Assembly: GCF_016808095.1 (NCBI RefSeq)
Contig: NC_068980.1
Location: 3,844,001-3,908,000, forward strand
DNA length: 64,000 nt
From: Vigna angularis
Lineage: Eukaryota; Streptophyta; Magnoliopsida; Fabales; Fabaceae
Direction: 5' to 3'
Positions 13,641-25,039 of the stretch are shown here, piece by piece. The position numbers and the translations under genes were made by a program. The first letter of the stretch is position 1. Each line of letters opens with the position of its first letter. The notes beneath the pieces are model-generated. The model did not search any database. It was not told where the DNA came from and saw only the letters and a list, made by a program, of their open reading frames with translations.

Positions 13641-13757
13641 ATTTAGGAACATAACAATAAAAATCAACAATAACATTATATAGAATCTTAAAAAATTTAA
13701 TTAACTAATTAATAAATTAAATTTTCTCAAAATTTAACTCCTCCCATACCCTAAACT

Positions 13758-13797
13758 TTCAATTACCATTCAAGACGTTCAATTACCATTCAAGACG
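13758..13797. repeat. 20-bp perfect tandem duplication
   Basis: TTCAATTACCATTCAAGACG occurs twice head to tail, about 150 bases upstream of the MBD start codon, so it probably sits in the promoter. Confidence 0.95.
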
Positions 13798-13892
13798 CGT
13801 CAACGCAAGAAGTTTACACGTAACAAGCAGGATAGTTTTGGAAATTAGAAATACTGTGTGTGAGATGTAAGAGGGTACATACGCCGATCAAA

Positions 13893-13925
13893 ATGCAATA
13901 TAATTCCCTCTGCTGTTGGCATTAG
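13893..13925 (+). promoter_or_regulatory. Possible upstream ORF in the MBD gene leader
   Basis: An ATG at 13893 opens a 10-codon frame that stops at TAG (13923-13925), 23 bases before the main ATG at 13949. It would act as a uORF only if transcription starts upstream of 13893, and the start site is not known. Confidence 0.35.
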
Positions 13926-13948
13926 CAAAGCACACACACCACGCTTCA

Positions 13949-16485
13949 ATGGCGTGGGAACCCTCTCTGCCAATGCTAAACCCATACCAAGATCGGCCGC
14001 AAAACATTGTCAACGCTCTTCGAAACCCTCAGAAGACTCGCAAACCCATCCTTTCACCGGAACTGCAGAATGGTAGTTCCTCAAAGTTTAATCTTCCTGA
14101 GGGTTGGATTGTGGAGGAAAGACCCCGTCGCTCTAACCCTACGCATGTCGATAGGGTATACTTTCATCTTTTCATTCATCAATCATCGTTTATTCATGCA
14201 TGCATGCATACTATATCACTCTCATGTACTCACAATGTTACTGCTAAGTTTTGCATCCACTCAAACCAGCACATCTAAAGGGGAATGACACAGTTCAAGA
14301 AGGATTTTTTTATCTTTTTTCTTACTGTAAATATCTCTTTTCATAGTCTTTGTTGCTGCAGATGATGCTATCGACTGAGACACTCATACTGTGTTTTGTG
14401 GTTGATACAAAATCATGTTGTTTTGACACTTGCGCACTTTATGTGTGTGTATGAAAATACTTTTTGTGCTTTTATAAAAAGTTAATTCCTTGAGTGAATA
14501 TTAAACTATGAAAAATTAGTTTTTGACCCTAGATTGGGGATTAATCTGAAGTTTTCTCCTTCCTGGATTGCTATTTTGTGTAAATATTTTCTTTGATTAA
14601 AACATGGTGGTATATAGTTGGTAAAAAGAATCATGAAGATCAAAGTGTGTGGTTAAGATCTTCAAGTTTATGTGTAAGAAGAAAAAAAAATCTATTTGGG
14701 GAGAAATCAATTCCTTAAATTTACACGGATTACTTAGAGTTCACAGAAAAAAATTATGATTTTAAGTCTCTTATTGACCATGTATGACAATCAACACACT
14801 GAAGATAGGAAAACTATTTGTTTTCTTTTTCTTTTTTTTCTATGTGATTCTTTTCTTCACTAAGCACATTTGATGTTTAGAACTGAGTATCTTCCCATTT
14901 TTGCAAGGATTTGATTTTAATGTCTTTTTTCTTTTATTATTTTGTTTGATCAGTATTACTATGAGCCGCATACCACAAAGCAGTTTCGTTCTTTGTCATC
15001 TGTTCATAAATATCTAGCAGGAGAACCTGTTACTCGTAGTAGAAAAGGGAAATCCAAGAAGGTAGACACTGTGAGTTCTAATTTTATATTTTATACACAA
15101 TTTTGTTGTAAATGTGCATTTAATCAGTTTGAAAATAAAATAGAGAAATTCCTGTAACACTGACAGTTTTCTCCTCTTATTAGCAAGGCTTTAGGAGTGA
15201 TCCTGAACATCTTTTTGGTATCATATTCCAGTTTGGTTACCTCACACAAGTGTGATTGTGCCACTCTTTCTATCTTTTTGGGTTGATGCAGAAGTATGAG
15301 TGTCAAATGGGATGGATATTATACACAACTGTGATTCACAGTCTCATGTTAGCCTAATTAAAGTGTCTACATTCAAGGTTTATGGTTGGATATGAGGATT
15401 ATGTAGAATCTTATTTAACAATTTTCTTTTTCAACTTACTTCCCTTTGATGTAATTGATCAATATTTGACAATAATGATTTTCTGTGAAGGGTTAAACTA
15501 TGCTATTCTTTTGAAGTTGAAGTTGTTGATATCTTTGTTGTATGGCTAAACTAGCCTCCACTAATCTATGAAAAAATGCCTAGATCTCTAATTATGATTG
15601 CATATACATATTCCATCCCTTTCTTTTGAACTTCTAATTGCTCATGTGCTGCTTTTGGTTTGAAACTACAACATACTTCTTTTGGCAATTTTATCTTCTA
15701 TTAGGGTATGACACCTGTCCCACTATCCCATACTGCTGTTTGCTCTTTCACTGTACCAAAATAAATGTAAAAACCTCTGGAGGTGTAAGGCTGTATGATC
15801 CAGATTAGTGGCTTAAAGTTCTCTTACTGTTTTTGATCTAAAGCTAATACTTTTCTGCAGAATCTTACTGAGTCTGGGGAAGCACAGCAATCTAGTTCCA
15901 TGAGAGCTGTTTCTGATTTCTTATTAGAAGAAAATACAAGCTCAACAGCACCGAAGGTGAACAAAAAAGACAAATAACAAGTTATCTTTTGCTTGACAAT
16001 TAGTGGTGTGGTGGTTTCAACATACTAAATTTAATTCATGGTTCCTGTTCAGTCCCCAATGAAATCAGGAGCTCGAGAGAAAAGAGTTTGTGGTACAAGA
16101 TATGACGGAGAATCTGTCTACAGACCCTCTTCATTAACAAAAGAAGAGTTGTCATGGAAATACTACATTCCCTCTAGGGTGAGTTTCAAAACTACAAAGA
16201 CTTTGATTAAAAAAAAAGAACATGTTTTTAATGCAGCTAACTGAATGTCTTGTGAAGAAATCTATGAAGCTGGATTATCAGAAGAAAACCATCTCAGAAA
16301 GCAGCGGAACCTCTGAGCATAACCTAACTTCATCACCACCAGCAAAAGTAAGCTGGGTTTTGTCTGGTCGCACAGGAAACTGGAACCCTAAGGTTGATGG
16401 TTCTCCTGTGCCACCATCAGAACAGGTCAACTGGTCCGAAGTATTCGAACAATCCATCCGCCGTAATGATGGACCCAACAACTGA
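13949..16485 (+). CDS. Methyl-CpG-binding domain (MBD) protein
   Basis: Five exons: 13949-14155, 14954-15070, 15861-15956, 16053-16178, 16237-16485. All introns are GT-AG and all junctions fall between codons (phase 0), giving 264 aa. The MBD spans about residues 44-108 and is cut by intron 1: FNLPEGWIVEERPRR and HVDR from exon 1 join YYYEPHT, QFRSL and VHKYL from exon 2, the plant MBD pattern (LPxGWxVExRxR...DxYYxEP...FRS...YL). A basic RSRKGKSKK tract follows (about 95-103). The rest is low-homology sequence ending in a Trp-rich segment (VSWVLSGRTGNWNP...VNWSEVF). Plant MBD proteins bind DNA, some at methylated CpG, and recruit chromatin factors (family knowledge). Methyl-CpG binding here cannot be decided by eye. 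I use the ATG at 13949, which sits directly before MAWEP. Confidence 0.87.
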
Positions 16486-16486
16486 A

Positions 16487-16586
16487 GTAAGTTTCAAATA
16501 AATCAATACTTTTTTTCATATGTGTTCATATGATTTTCAAAGTTTTCAAAAGTACTGAAAGAGTTGTTTTTCACTCCACTTTGCAG
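16487..16586 (+). other. Probable 3' UTR intron of the MBD gene
   Basis: The stop TGA at 16483-16485 is followed one base later by a strong donor GTAAGT. TTTGCAG at 16580-16586 is a good acceptor 100 bases on. An intron so close to the stop should not trigger decay. Confidence 0.55.
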
Positions 16587-17598
16587 GGTTCAGAGCTGAT
16601 ATATTAATGAGAATATACTGCCACCATAGAGTGCCGAGAATGAGATTATCTGTGGAACCTTATCTTAAACTATATGCAGACATTATTCTATTTCAACCAT
16701 GTAGTTTGTACCATGCTGTTGTTATTAGATTGCTTAGCAACTTCTAAACTGTGTAATGTTGTAGTTCTTGCATCTTTATTCTCTTCAATTGTACTGTATA
16801 GTAACTGGTCTATCCTATATGCATGTGTTGGTATTAATAACTTTTTCAAGAATAGATCACGTTTTTTTCTGCATTCCTTTACTATCTAAACAAAAGTTTT
16901 TTCTTTTTTTTCAAATTTCATTTCAATAATATCCGCTTACACATGGATTAATTCAACATTTCTGAGATTATATTTTTGTAAATATGTAGATTTTTATAAT
17001 TAAATTTACAGAAGTTTGTAGTTATTTTTTAGAATTAAGTGGGAGGAAATATTTTTAATCAGTACCACATTGCCTTTGCAACTTTTTTTCTCCAGTCGAT
17101 CCAAAGAATCATTTTTCATAGTGTTTTCTTTAAGCTTTCCTTTGGCAATTCACTCTGATATCTGAAACTCATGAGATCAGAGTCACTTAAGAGATCAATG
17201 TTAACTTATATTATAGAAATGTTAACTCGTTTTTACATTCATTAAACACATTATTTATTATTTTTTCATTATAAAAAACACTTCTCCATTATCATTTGTT
17301 ATGTAGTGAGAGTTTCTGTAACACATTTGAATAATAGAGAAAAAATACAAAAAATTTACTAAAGAAATTCCTAAAAGAATATATGTTATACGTTGCCACC
17401 GGTTTTTCATCAAAATCATTTACTGATAAAAAAAATCATCACCTTTTATGAATAAATAAAGAAAATGTTTTATATATATTGAAGGAAAATAACAATATAT
17501 TGTTTATTAGAAGTCTTCTCTTCCATCATGTTGGACTCCTCTTCTTGTGCATTCTCTTCTGTCAATACTCTTTTCTCATCTCTCAAGGTACTATCTAG

Positions 17599-17599
<1 letters not shown>

Positions 17600-17669
<70 letters not shown>
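17600..17669. repeat. (TA)35 microsatellite
   Basis: Uninterrupted TA dinucleotide run of 70 bases. Confidence 0.97.
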
Positions 17670-17672
<3 letters not shown>

Positions 17673-17821
17673 TATCACTAATACAGTTAAGTTTTGTTGG
17701 TTATCTTAGATATTTAGAATCATATGCAGTGTATCATACTAAATATGATATATGATATTTTGTTATTTGTCTGGACTGTTAATTGTTAGCTTCAAAGATT
17801 TGTATTTTTTTGTTATGGATA

Positions 17822-17924
<103 letters not shown>

Positions 17925-20038
17925 TATGGATTGATCTTGTGCATTATATAAATTAGCATATCCATGTTATTATATGTAAAAGAGTCCCAAGAAGAAATGG
18001 GGTTTTGTCAGACTATATTAGATTCCTGAAATCCCAATTCATTCAAAATAATCAAAATATTATTATTTTTAGATTAAGTGGGAAAATGTCAAATTCTTTT
18101 AAAATTGCGTGATAAAAAGAAATACAGAAGATTTTATCAAAATATGATTTTTTTTATGATTATTAAAATATTACTTTGGACTTATTTTTATAAAAAAAAA
18201 TCAAGTATTTTTATTCAATAAAATATAAAATATAAAATGTAAATTTAGTTTTCAAAAACATTTTTTAAACATTAAAATTATATTATACAAAATTAGATGG
18301 AGGATACAGATGACAATGCAGCCTATCGATCCCATCTTGATCCGTAAAAAGTGAATTGATTTATCCCATCTCCATAAAAAAATATGGACTAATTTTCTAG
18401 TTTGTTTCGCATAACATTTTCTGTGTATAAAAATTTTAATAACTTTATTTTTATTTAATTAAATTAGTAGAAATAATAATTTATATAGCTTATTTTTCTT
18501 AAAATAGTTATATTCATAATTTTATATTTTATAATTTTAAATACAAGTCTATTAAAAATAAAAATGGATTTGAAATGAATTTAAACAAGAAAAAAAAATG
18601 TGAATGAGAAAACTTTTAGACTAAACACAACGAATTATTTTTTGGAGCTTGTCATTAGCTAGTATAAGTTACGAAATATGTAAGAACGGACTTAAGCATG
18701 TGAACAAATTAAAATATTTCATAATCATTTTATTTTAAGTATGTGGATATGTATTAATGTATGATTAGCCCTAAGATCCTTATACATTTGGTTACTATAG
18801 TAGTTATTCAATATTACACTTTTTAGTACTAATTGAATTCTGATTTATTTGAGGTGAAAATATATATAAGAATGCTTTAAATAACAATTTTTAGCTGAGT
18901 GTGTGGAGCTAAAGAATGAGAGGTACAAAGGGTTCAAACTCTATACAACCTAGTTAAGATACTGAAGAAAGGAAGGAAGGAAGGTTTGTAATTTGTTTGG
19001 ATTTATAATTATATAGATATTTATATACTTGTAAACTTTTTCTTGCTGATGAAAAAAACCTAATAACTTATTTAAGCCCAACATAATTCAAAAGAAACAT
19101 ATTTTAAAGAAAAAAAAAAGACATTCTTTCCCTATAATTTTATAATAATAAAAATAATAATGATAATATTTTTACTAACTTATAATATTAATATCTGATG
19201 ATTAATAATTGAACATCACCCATATACATTTTATGTTTATCAATAAATATTAGTTTGTGTGTTATAAGAAATATATCATGTAAGAACAAGTGAATGACTA
19301 TTAATAAAAGTTAATCTGAACTGAATATGAACATTAAGTCATTGGGCCCTAGCCTGATCTACTCAATGATTTCATATTTTGAGACAATATATCAATTTAA
19401 TAAACCAACCATACTCATTGTCATAAAATCAACATACTTTTGAATTAAAGATTTTCTTTTATTATTTAATGTGACATTATTGTACTGTAGTACATATTAT
19501 AAATTTATTTAGGACACCTATTGAAATAAATTAAATAAATATATAAATAAATTTCAGCAACAAACTTAATAATAAACTAAAACAAAAAAAAGTTTTTCAA
19601 TCTCTGATAAGTTTCATAGAGACTCTTCTAAGTTGCATTGTTTCAGTCAAATCTACTTATATCGATCTCTTTTATATTGTATAATCATGAGTACTCAAAA
19701 TTTAAAAGTGTTTGATAAGTTTCATTACCTTGTTTCACAGTCAAAAGGTTTTGCAAGAATCTGTTCATCATAGTTTTCAACTAACAGTAATCATCATATC
19801 CCTTTATTCCAGTAAAAATAACTATGTCCAGAGAAGGATTTAGATGTGAATTTACCACTCACTCACCTTATCCTCAGTCACAATTTGGTAACCCTGCAAT
19901 TTCCCTGTCATGCACCATCAAATCATTTGCAGTCTAGAAATTGAGGAGGTGCCACTATACCATAAGATATGCTTTCTTAGAAACTACAATAGTTTAGTAA
20001 ATTCATTTGAGCAACCAAAAGAAAATCAAAGACAAAAT

Positions 20039-21104
20039 TTATGAAGGCAATCTTCCAGTCAAGTAGTGAGACAAACTGTCTCTTAGTGCAACTCCCTTCT
20101 CATCTACAGCTCCACAAACCAATTGATGGTAACCAGAGTCATGATCATGAGATAAAGACAGTTCATCTTGCACTTCATCGTTCAAATCAATAACAATGTT
20201 GTGAAGTACACAACAAACAAGAATAATCCTTGGCAAACGGTGTTTGTCTGGTCTCCACATCATTCCATGAATGATTCTCCACATCTCCTTCAGCCTTGTC
20301 AGTGCTCTTTGTGCCACCACTCTTGTTGCTAAGTGCTGCTTGTTAAACTGTGCTTTTGGTTCTGAGAGTTCTTTCCCTTCATAGGGGACAACAAGGTAAG
20401 GTAACAGAGGATAACCTGAATCACCAATTATATATTCTCTTATTTCTGATTCTCCAGAGAGCTGTAATTTGCTTCCATTCAACCTCTCACCCTTTTCACA
20501 AAGTTTGTTGAAATTTGAACTCTCAAATATCAACCAGTCCTCCATTTTACCAGGCCAGCCAGTGACTATGTCCCTGAACTTCATGTCAGGATCCACTATT
20601 GCTTGCAAGACCATACTATGATTCTTTTTGTGATCAAGCCACACATTACAGGAAGGTTCAGATGCAGGTAAACACATTGTGATGTGAGTAGCATCAATTA
20701 CACCACAGCAATTGGGGAGACCTCGCATTTTCTCAAATTTGGATTTTATTGCATTCATTTCCATTTCTGTTGAAGGCCATCGCAAGTGGTGAATACCCCT
20801 TTCTTCCATGGATTCCACAAACCTCCAGGTGACTTGTGAAACAGTTGAGTGGTTTAGTCCAAATGAATCACCAATTGTGACAAGTGATTCACCTGATCCC
20901 AGTCTTCTCAGTGCCACTGCTACTTGTTCACATAAAGACAATGGTTTGCCATTTGTAAAGACGAAATGTGCATTTTTCGTCATCATGTCATCCTTAACAA
21001 GAGAACATATGTACTCAAATGTCTTTCTGGAGATCTTGAAAACAGACTGGAAGTTATCCAAACATTTTGATGGAGACTGCGGAAGACCTGCCAATTAACA
21101 TGAG

Positions 21105-21144
<40 letters not shown>

Positions 21145-24100
21145 TTAAACTGAATGTTCATAATGTATGCTTTTGTATATGATGAATTTCCTTCGCTATA
21201 CTGAAAGGACAAGGGTCAGGGAGGGATCCAATGCTAAGTGAGAAAAATCACAATCCTTCAGGTTGTTGGAAAAATCAGTGAGATTCCTTTGTTAAGAGGA
21301 GCAAAAACTCAACAAAGAAAATGAAAAAACTATACATTATGTTTTTTATTACTGAGACAAGATGCCAGATAAACAGCTACACATTTATTTTATAGTTAAG
21401 CAATAGACTAACTTAGAAGTAATTTACTTTAGTGTATATAATACCAAACTGATGCATATCAGTTGAACACGGAAATCACATAGAAATGACTAATGATTTA
21501 CTGCATCTGGTTCATGCATGAACGTAAATATAATACAGTTAACAAAAAACATGTAGAGTAAGAAAATTATTATCTGAGGTGTAGGACAATAATATACCTA
21601 AGTTCGAACAAGAATGCATTACATTTATACTAAAACTACTAGTTAGATTAGAGATTGGATGTGAATAAATATGTCCTGGACTTCTGTAAATGGTATTAAT
21701 GTAAGTCATGTCTTAGCAATTCTAGATCAGAGCATTTCATATCTGTCATTGTAAAATACGTAGTTCTGGGTGCTGAAACAAACTAGACAGTATGAATATC
21801 TATTGATAAGTATATCAACCTAAAGAAGAACATGAAAAAGTGATATCACTAGTGGAGTGAAAAACACCAAACTTGATGAAATATCCTGGTTCAAGCTTAA
21901 TGTAAATCAAACTAAATAAAAATTGTATTAGCCATATTTCTATCCCCCCATAATCATGTTTGATTCTTATTCCACTTTTTCACTTAAAGATATGGGGGGC
22001 AGAAGATTTTTCTGTTTCTCTGAAATTACGGCAATCATCAACCCGCTCATTTATAACCCTAGGTTAACTGTCTTACTTAAAAAAGACAATCTCTGCAAAG
22101 TCATATTATCATGTACAGGAGTTGCTACTACTTTCCAAATGTAAGTATTTAAACCTTTTGGCAAATTCAGTTCAAGATAAAAACTAATTACTTACAAAAC
22201 TGAAAGATTCTCAATGTTCATTGAAATGTTGCAATTTAAGAAATTAATCGATTAAAGGCCAAAACCAGCTCATCAAACATAAACATAAAACATTGGTTAA
22301 AAGAAATTTAAGCTAAGAGCAATATAATGCTGGATTTCACATACTCAAGCATAATAGATTGAACAAATTCAAGAAATTCTATTTCAAAATTTAAAAAGGG
22401 TTTCAGTAAATGTGGTCTGGTTACACTAGATGGTTGATTAAATTCCCCACATCATTACACATCAGAAAGGTGAACCATTTCAAAACTATACACATATGAG
22501 CAGATACAATTTATTTAAGTGTGCTATACAAAAAGAGCATAAAACATAATATAGACAGGGTTATACTTGTAAGCAGATATCAAGCTTGTCAGGAATAATT
22601 TATCTCATACTACAGCAAAATGACTACTCAGCATACCTTATAAAAAACTTTGATGGTCATTGCAAATAATGTTCTAATCCTACAAACCACTAGATTTGTT
22701 TATCTTAAAGTATGAAATAAACAGAAACCCACCTCCGGTAGCAAAAGTACACAAAGCTCAACATCTTGAAACTAACCAATCAGATCAGGGCTGTAAAACT
22801 TAAAACACAAAGCAGATGATCTGCTGTTCTGCTTGCAAAAGTTGTACCATAAATAAGTCTGACATTGTTGGCTTATGAACAACAAATACTCGTGCATGAT
22901 AAACTTACAATTTAAAACATAAATCCACTCCACTTAAAGTATTATCTGTATAAAGTCTAAGAACACATCTCATATATTGCTTGCTGATTGCCTTCCCTTT
23001 TCCCTTGAGAAAACTAATAACTGAGAAATTTTCTCGAAACCTACTTTTGCAAAACCTCTTTTTTGTTTTTCTTCAGCTGCAGGATATGATGAAAAAATAA
23101 TCTACTTTCTTCCTCACTTTTAGCTTATTTTCACATGTAAAGGTAAAACTAAACAAAATGATCCTTTCCGTACCTTCCTCATTTTGATTCCCCTTATTTT
23201 CCATCCTTTCATTTTCTTTTCCTCCTTATTTATTTTTCAAACAAATGCTTAGGAAGTAAGGAGTCAATAAAAATCTTTAAAAAACAAAGCAAAAGCAAAG
23301 ATATAGCATTGAAGCATCATTAACCCTTTTGAAGAAACAGTCCAGAGAAGCATTAATGCTAATAGAAGATACAGTAAAGATAAAGTCTGTTCTCTTATTT
23401 TTCCTGCATAATTCAAAACCCCTTTTCTTTCACTCAGGAATCTAATAAGAGTATAAGCATGCCAACTGCAAGCATCAGGATGCAATAATTAGGTGTTTAA
23501 TTAATCACTTGAGTAGAACAAAAAATAATACAATAAACAAGCAAGGAAGCTTTAGGAATCAAAACATTGAATTTGAAGTACTATGTTGATTAAATTATTT
23601 TGTTGCAACTTTCTAAAAGAATTTCTAGAAAACCATGTTCACAGTTAACGAAATTCAGGTCACTTCCTTACAAGAAGTCTAGTGAATGGAGCAGAACTGC
23701 AATAAAGCAATGCCCAAAATATTTTGCATGAACTACAACTTAACACCAATAGAAACATTTTCATTTGCCAGCAAAATATTTATGACAGAGGTTACCCATA
23801 CCAAGGCCAGAAGTAGTAACTTTGTTTTTGCTTTAATGAAAATTTGAAGCTCAAATTAATAATGAAGTCGTAAAGCACCCTAAATGAGAAGGTAAAGGAA
23901 TACATACATATCTGATAAGTCTGGAAAACCAAACTACAAGTAGCACGAATAAGTTACAAAATATTAAGTCCAGTATATAACTCCGGACTGACATAAAACT
24001 GAAAGCACAGACAAACCAGATTGTGTTTTTGGACACACGCTCGACACACGTGTATTCTGAAAAAACTATGTCAAATTGGGTCAATTATGCAGAAGCTATA

Positions 24101-24711
24101 CCTTATTGTTTCTGATGGACCCTCCTAAAACCTATGAGGCTATGAAGATGTGGAAACAAAAACGCTGTGCCCAACACCAAGAAGAAAGTACCATTCTTCC
24201 TTGGAATTTCTCATACACCCATAATGTACTACATGATACACAAAGCTGTGCAAGGTTTATTATAATGCTATTATATAATGTGATTAACCATTCCTTGATT
24301 AGTAAGATAAGATAACACGATAAGAATGACAAACGACTTGAAAGTCAAATTAGGGATCCTTAACATATACACCAAAATGCATTTGAGAGACACAGTGTGC
24401 AAAGAATTCCCATGACAAAAGGAGCAAAACTGTTATTGTGTAAAATAGAGAAGAAAAGCAAGGCATTGAGCATAGCAGGCGACGATTCATAAGCAAAAGC
24501 AACAGCAAAGATAAAAAACGAAGAGCAAGCACGAAAGGAATTATTGAACACAGTGAAAGACAGAAAGAAATCTACCATTCATCCTCTTTGACAAGTCATC
24601 CCACCAATCTACAGGACCCTCTCCCTCGGGTGACCCAGAAGCAGCGGAACCATTCCTGTCATGCTTCTTCTCTGGCTTTCTTTTCTTCTTCAATCCTCTC
24701 ACAGGACCCAT
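20039..24711 (-). CDS. ALP1-like domesticated PIF/Harbinger transposase
   Basis: Two coding exons, 24711-24576 and 21087-20039, joined through a split Gly codon, give 394 aa, close to Arabidopsis ALP1. The N-terminus (MGPVRGLKKKRK, then VDWWDDLSKRMNG) matches ALP1 proteins rather than active transposases. A helix-turn-helix-like region lies near residues 98-133, then a DDE_Tnp_4 nuclease fold: first Asp D177 (GVIDATHI), second Asp D268 (IIGDSGYPL). The third acidic position, normally Glu in the VER-A-F-x-RLK motif, is Gln305 (AQRALTRLK), so cleavage activity is probably lost. ALP1 is known as a PRC2-associated antagonist of Polycomb silencing. I see no terminal inverted repeats flanking this gene, as expected after domestication. 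Exon 2 begins after TTGGCAG, so the TTG near 21094 is not a start. Confidence 0.92.
21088..24575 (-). other. 3.5-kb intron of the ALP1-like gene
   Basis: Donor GTAGAT follows the first G of the split Gly codon; the acceptor is TTGGCAG. The intron holds a (TA)n run at 21106-21142, only about 20 bases from the acceptor. It is otherwise AT-rich sequence with no recognisable gene on either strand. Confidence 0.8.
21106..21142. repeat. (TA)18 microsatellite next to a splice acceptor
   Basis: Uninterrupted TA run whose near end is about 19 bases from the ALP1-like intron acceptor. It may occupy the branch-point/polypyrimidine zone. Confidence 0.95.
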
Positions 24712-24760
24712 GACCAGTCAATCGAATCACCAATACTCTCGAGATTCGGGGAGACAAAGC

Positions 24761-24850
24761 CTGCAAGAATTCACAGGGTTAAGAGAAAACAAAAAGCAAA
24801 ACAAACAAAGAGAAGATTCATTATCATGATGAAAGAGCAGCAACACTCAC
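24761..24850 (-). other. Probable 5' UTR intron of the ALP1-like gene
   Basis: On the minus strand a CTG|GTGAGT donor (exon end 24851) pairs with a TTCTTGCAG acceptor (24761), a 90-base intron ending 50 bases before the start codon. Confidence 0.6.
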
Positions 24851-25007
24851 CAGAGAATGATGATGGCAACAAGTTGTGAGAGCAGGAATAATGGTTAGTT
24901 TTGGAGCAAAGAGTGGTGTATGAGTGTCTGTTTAAAGCATGCAAGAAAGGAGTGAAAAAAAGGGAAGAGAGGGCAGTTAAAAGTATGCTAAATGCAAAAC
25001 AAGGGGT

Positions 25008-25039
25008 AAGATTAAGATTAAGGTTAAGGTTAAGGTTAA
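25008..25039. repeat. (RTTAAG)5 hexamer repeat upstream of the ALP1-like gene
   Basis: AAGATTAAGATTAAGG continues as GTTAAG units. It resembles a telomere-like hexamer but not the plant TTTAGGG unit. It probably lies in the promoter or leader of the ALP1-like gene. Confidence 0.85.

Larger units (their letters stand above)
8600..13748. other. AT-rich intergenic stretch with several local duplications
   Basis: No gene recognised. It holds two short palindromes (9906-9949), a 51-bp-period duplication (10790), a 58-bp tandem duplication (11258), an AT run (12159), an AAATATR-type array (13190) and a dispersed repeat pair (13348/13570), all listed separately. Confidence 0.5.

Noticed and set aside
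20808..21098. Plus-strand ORF within the ALP1-like exon
   Set aside because: Antisense shadow of a strongly supported coding exon.
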